Of a stretch of 64,000 nt of DNA, positions 60,138 to 64,000 are shown one piece after another; the first letter of the stretch is position 1; the number at the start of each line of letters is the position of its first letter. Position numbers and translations under genes: made by a program. Origin of the DNA: Nocardia terpenica (lineage in GTDB: Bacteria > Actinomycetota > Actinomycetes > Mycobacteriales > Mycobacteriaceae). The stretch covers positions 1,178,001 to 1,242,000 of the forward strand of contig NZ_JABMCZ010000005.1 of the NCBI RefSeq assembly GCF_013186535.1, read 5' to 3'. The notes beneath the pieces are model-generated. The model made no database searches, was not told the DNA's origin, and saw only the letters and a list, made by a program, of their open reading frames with translations.

Positions 60138-63100
60138 GGCTGTACCCCCTCACCATCCGGCCGCAGCACACCGCGCACTCCCAGCAGCTCCAGCCACGGC
60201 GATCCGTCGTTATCCAGCAATGCGACATCGCATTCGGCCCACCCGTCGCCGACGTGAGTCGCGTGCACGATGCAGTCCAGGACTGTCTCGAGCGGGCCTG
60301 CGCGGTGCACTCGGCACTCCGCCACCGCCATGGGCAGTGTCGCGCCGCCGAGGGCCCGCTCTCCCCACAGACCCGCCAACTGGAGGGCGCCGTCGACCGC
60401 CGCGACGTCGACGCGCCAGGGGCCGCCCTCCCATCCGAGGTCTCGAAGACCGATCACGGTGCCCGCGGCCCCACCGTCGGATACGCCGCGTACGGTCTGC
60501 AGCGCGTGGAAACGCGGTCCGTGGAACAGCACGTACCCGTCGTAGATCCCGACCCGCGCAAGGGGTTCCAAGTCCTTCGGCACGACCCATCCACCGGCCG
60601 ACGAGGGTTGGGCCCGTACCAGCCGAGCCCGACAGCACGGGGCCTGGTCGATGCCGACCAGTTCGAGCTCGACCGCCGACTCATCGATCTGCCTGCCGTG
60701 CAACGCGAATCGGTGTCCGCCATTGCGCATTCCCGGGAGGCTCATTGTGCGCAGCACTTTCACCCGGCGCAGGACGACCGGGCCTGTCGTGGCCGAGGCC
60801 AGCCAGTTCATCATCAGGGCCACGGGCACCACCGGCACTCCGGCGACCGCGTGGTCGGCGAGGTAGGGGTGCGAGCGCTCGTCCACTTGCACTTCCAATA
60901 GCGTCCGCGCCTGATGTGCCGCCCCGTCCCCACCGGCGATGATGAGCACGCGGACGTCGGCTGGGCTCGCATCGAGTTCGGCAACGAACGCCCGGCCACC
61001 GACCTGTGGCTGGATGAGGGACATGCCGCGGCTGTGGAACTGCCGCGCCAGCGCGGGAGTGACCATGCCGCCTTGCCACGGCCCCCAGTCGATGACCCGG
61101 ACGGCGCAGCCAGGACGCCGAGCACTTTCGGCCGCCGCCATGTGCGCGAGGGTCTCGTTTGCCATGGCATAGTCGGCCTGACCGACATTGCCCCAGCTGG
61201 CGGACAGCGAGGAGAACACGCACAGGGCGCGAACCGGATCGGAAGCCGTCGCCGCCAGCAGCGAGCGCAACCCCTCCACCTTGGTGCCGAATACCTCCTC
61301 GAATTGCGCGTCGGTCTTGTCGGCGATGCGCTTGTCCGCGAGCACCCCGGCGCCGTGCACGATGGCGTGGATCGGCCCCCATTCATCCCGCACCTCGACC
61401 AGCGCCTTCGCGACGGCATCCCTGTCACGCACATCCACCGGCAGGTACCGGACGGTGGCGCCGGCGGCCTCCAGGGCGGCGAGAGTGGCTCGCACCTCGC
61501 GGGCGGCGAGCAGTCGCCGGGCCCGTGCGGACAGTTCGGTGAGTGCGGGGGTCGTGCCTTGGGCGCGAGCGCGATTCGCCAAGGCGCGGATGAGGGCTCG
61601 CTTGTCGGTGGCGTCCGCGAGGCCGTCCGGCTCGTCCTCGAGCGGCGTACGACCGAGCAGCGCCAGCCGCGGTCGGCACTGCGCTGCGAGAGTCCGTAGC
61701 GCGGCGGCGGTGACGCCACGTGCGCCGCCGCTCGCGACGACCACCGCTCCGTCGTCGAATCCGCTTGGGGCTGCTGGGTATTCGGCGGCCACTGTCTCGA
61801 GGGTGACCCGGGTGCCGTCGACACCGAGTCCGACGTTCGGTGCCGACCCGCCGCGCAGCAACTCGGTCACGATGGCCGTGGCGATCGCGGCGGGATCCCG
61901 GTCGCCGCGGGCGCAGTCGATGGCCTTCACAGCGGCTCGCGGCCACTCCTGCGCGGCCGTCCTGGCCAGCGCCGCCAAGCCGCCGAGCCACGCCCGTGTG
62001 GGATCGGCCCCGGACAAGCCGAAGCGGCCGCCGGTGTCCTGCACGGTGACCAACACCCCTCCGCCGGCCTCGATCGCCGGGGCGATCGTGCGCGCCACCC
62101 GCAGCGCGTCGCGTTGAATTGCCACGGCCTCTTGGTACGACGACACGGCGCGCAGCCCGTCGAGCAGCACCACGCCGCGCGTCCCGGCCGACACGTGTCG
62201 GCACACCTGGGCCTCGAGCCCTTGGGCAACCAGCATTTCGGCGACCATCGCGGCGATACCCGCACCATCGTCGGTGATGACCAGTGGTACGTCGGCAAGC
62301 CCGCCGAGAGATCGGCCCGTCGCAGACTCCGGCACTACGCGCAGCGTCAGCCGCGTCAGCGCCGAGTCCCCGTCAGGCGGCTCGTGCCCACCACCAGCCT
62401 CGAACCCGTCATACGCAGCTACAGCTTCGCACCGGCCGCGTGCGGTATCGGGCTCGTATCGGTCGAGCGCGGCGGCGACGTCGGCGAGTGAGCGCAGCTG
62501 CGTGAGGTCGGAGAGGGCGAGGGTCTGGTCGGGAAGGGACAGGTCCGGGCGGAGTTCACGAATCCTGGTGTGGATTTCGACGCGTTTGATGGAATCGAGG
62601 CCGAGGTCCGCCTCGAACTCCATGTGCGGCTCCAGCATCTCCAACGGGTAGCCGGTCAGATCCGCCACCACTGAGCGCACCAATGCATCCACGTCGAGGT
62701 CGGCACTGGCTGCGGGCGCGGAATCGCGAACGGCGCGCCGCCAGTCCCGCTCGTCTTCTGCGGCCGTCGTCTCCTCGATCCGGGGCCGCACATAGGTGCC
62801 GCCGGTGATCCTCACCGTCGTCCCCGACGGCGAAGCGCTGTCTCGATCGGCGGGCGGCGGCGGGTAGCTTTCCCACAGCGCCGAGAAGTCGAGTGCGACG
62901 CCGTGCGCGGCAAGCCGGGCCAATGCCTTGTGCAGGCTGGTCATTCCGTCCTCGCCCCTCCGATCGAGGCTCACCGCGAGATGGTCGCAGTCTCGCAGGG
63001 TCTCTCCGACGAGACCGGTAAGGGCTGCTCCCGCACCGATTTCGACGAAGATATCCGTCCCATCCCGGTGCATCGCCTCGATCATCTGGGTGAAATGGAC

Positions 63101-64000
63101 GGGCGCCGCAAGCAAACCGGCGATGCGGCGCCGGATCCGGTCGGGGCGGGTCGGATAGGCGGCCCCGTCGGCGTTACCGAACACCGGCAACCGTGGCCGC
63201 CGAATCTCGATGTCGCGCAGGAAATTCAGGAGCGGCTCGACCGCATCGGCCACCAGCGGACTGTGGAAGGCCGTGGCCGTGTCGAGCCACCTGGTCGCGA
63301 TGCCTGCATCGGTCAGGCGTCGGTCCAGAGCGGCGATCGCTGCCACGGCACCGGAGGCGACCAACTGCCGAGGCGCGTTGTAGTTGGTGATCCATATCTC
63401 GGCGCCGCCCCCGGCGTCGATCGCGCGGGTGACCTCGTCACAGGTGGCGGCCACCGACAGCATCGCACCGGGTGCGGCGGCCGCGTCGCGCATGAGCTCC
63501 CCGCGTCGCCGCGCCAGCAGGATCAGGCTCTCGGCATCGAATACACCCGCCGCGTGCAGGGCCACCAGTTCACCGAAGCTGTGCCCGGCGACGCAGTCGG
63601 GACGCAGGCCGAGTGATCGCAGAATGTCCAGCAGCACAAGGCTGTGCACGGCCAGTGCGGGCTGGGCCCATTCGGTCGCGGTCAGTCGTGCCTGCTGCGC
63701 GTCTCGATCGGCGTCGGTGAACACCGGTGGCGGGAACACCACGTCGGCCAGCGGCCGGTCGCCGAGATCGAGCCCCGCTGCCCAGTCCCACCTGGCCTGC
63801 GCTGTGGGGACCGCCATCGTCACCGCGGTACTCATGCCGATGTACTGGGCTCCCTGGCCGGGGAACAGGAAGGCCACCTTGCCCGGCGGCGCATCGCCGA
63901 TGCCGTAGTGGATCCCTGAGGGTGTCGCGAAACCCTTGGTGCCCGGGCTCGTCTATCAGCGCTGTCGCCTGGTCGAGTTTCCCCCTCAGTTCCTCGGCAT
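60134..64000 (-). CDS. Synthase subunit (KS)-AT-ACP-KR-DH, 5' part outside window, frameshift near 63931
   Basis: The readable frame runs from 63877 down. AT: FPGQGAQYIGM and GHSFGE (Ser100 counted from 63877). ACP: LGLDSIKRVEI (Ser429). KR at about 700-950: SGGARGVT and YAMANE. A C-terminal polyketide-type DH at about 1030-1240 has HPYLADHAVAGVPVVPVALM with the H-x-x-x-G-x-x-x-x-P motif and DVAAVDGALQLAGLW with the second Asp. Upstream of 63877 the frame reads FATPSGIHYGIGDAPPGKVA back to about 63931, where the AT leader EELRGKLDQATALIDEPGHQ continues only in another frame. An extra A in the AAA run 63930-63932 would explain this. A KS is expected beyond the edge. Confidence 0.82.

Overview
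The window is GC-rich, densely coded DNA of a mycolic-acid actinobacterium, most likely Nocardia or a close relative. The signs are an MspA-type porin, DUF3558 lipoproteins, EspG, WXG100, EspC-like and PPE-like type VII secretion (T7SS) proteins, many TetR regulators, and frequent GTG starts with ATGA/GTGA overlaps. No rRNA, tRNA or CRISPR array was seen.

Layout. (a) 1-3.4 kb, reverse strand: a T7SS-linked set, in transcription order an EspC-like protein, a large alpha/beta hydrolase with a WXG100-like N-terminus, a lipoprotein and a YbaB-like protein; a partial DUF3558 lipoprotein lies at the edge. (b) 3.4-24.3 kb: an accessory region of small operons. These are tetR-MBL protein-alpha/beta hydrolase, a P-loop ATPase with a small DNA-binding protein, DedA with a two-component system, an acetoacetate-decarboxylase-like gene with a DHFR-like gene and divergent TetR, a methyltransferase divergent from another TetR, a ThDP enzyme and a PLP decarboxylase-like protein. 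Several decayed genes lie between them. (c) 24.9-26.1 kb: an IS630-family element with 25-bp inverted repeats and a TA duplication, sitting inside a small winged-helix regulator gene. (d) 28.9-40.4 kb: a second T7SS substrate region (EspG, PPE-like, DUF3558, WXG100-like proteins and an effector-like protein) with membrane and exported proteins, an MspA porin and a paralogue of the lipoprotein in (a). No EccB/C/D/MycP core genes are present. (e) 41.3-46.7 kb: a P450 divergent from a LanC-like protein, then an eroded flavoenzyme pair. (f) 46.85-48.3 kb: an HTH regulator behind two stem-loops and a 12-codon leader ORF. (g) 48.3-64 kb, reverse strand: a PUFA/heterocyst-glycolipid (hglE/Pfa) type iterative lipid/polyketide synthase operon running off the window end.

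How the genes work together. In (g) two KS/AT/ACP/KR proteins, a PfaB-like acyltransferase, a discrete ACP and a protein with five hotdog-like regions could together make a reduced or polyunsaturated long-chain acyl product. No enoyl reductase, thioesterase or phosphopantetheinyl transferase is in the window. In (a), translational coupling of a secreted-type hydrolase to a lipoprotein suggests effector and immunity, or enzyme and partner.

Gene decay is conspicuous. A truncated MDR dehydrogenase, a hydrolase with a frameshifted tail, an IS5 relic, a nonsense-split hydrolase, a VOC fragment, an FAD/Fe-S oxidase with its middle deleted, a split DUF6461 gene, an eroded ene-reductase and Baeyer-Villiger monooxygenase pair, and a possible frameshift in the last synthase gene all point to erosion, with sequencing error possible for the single-base cases.
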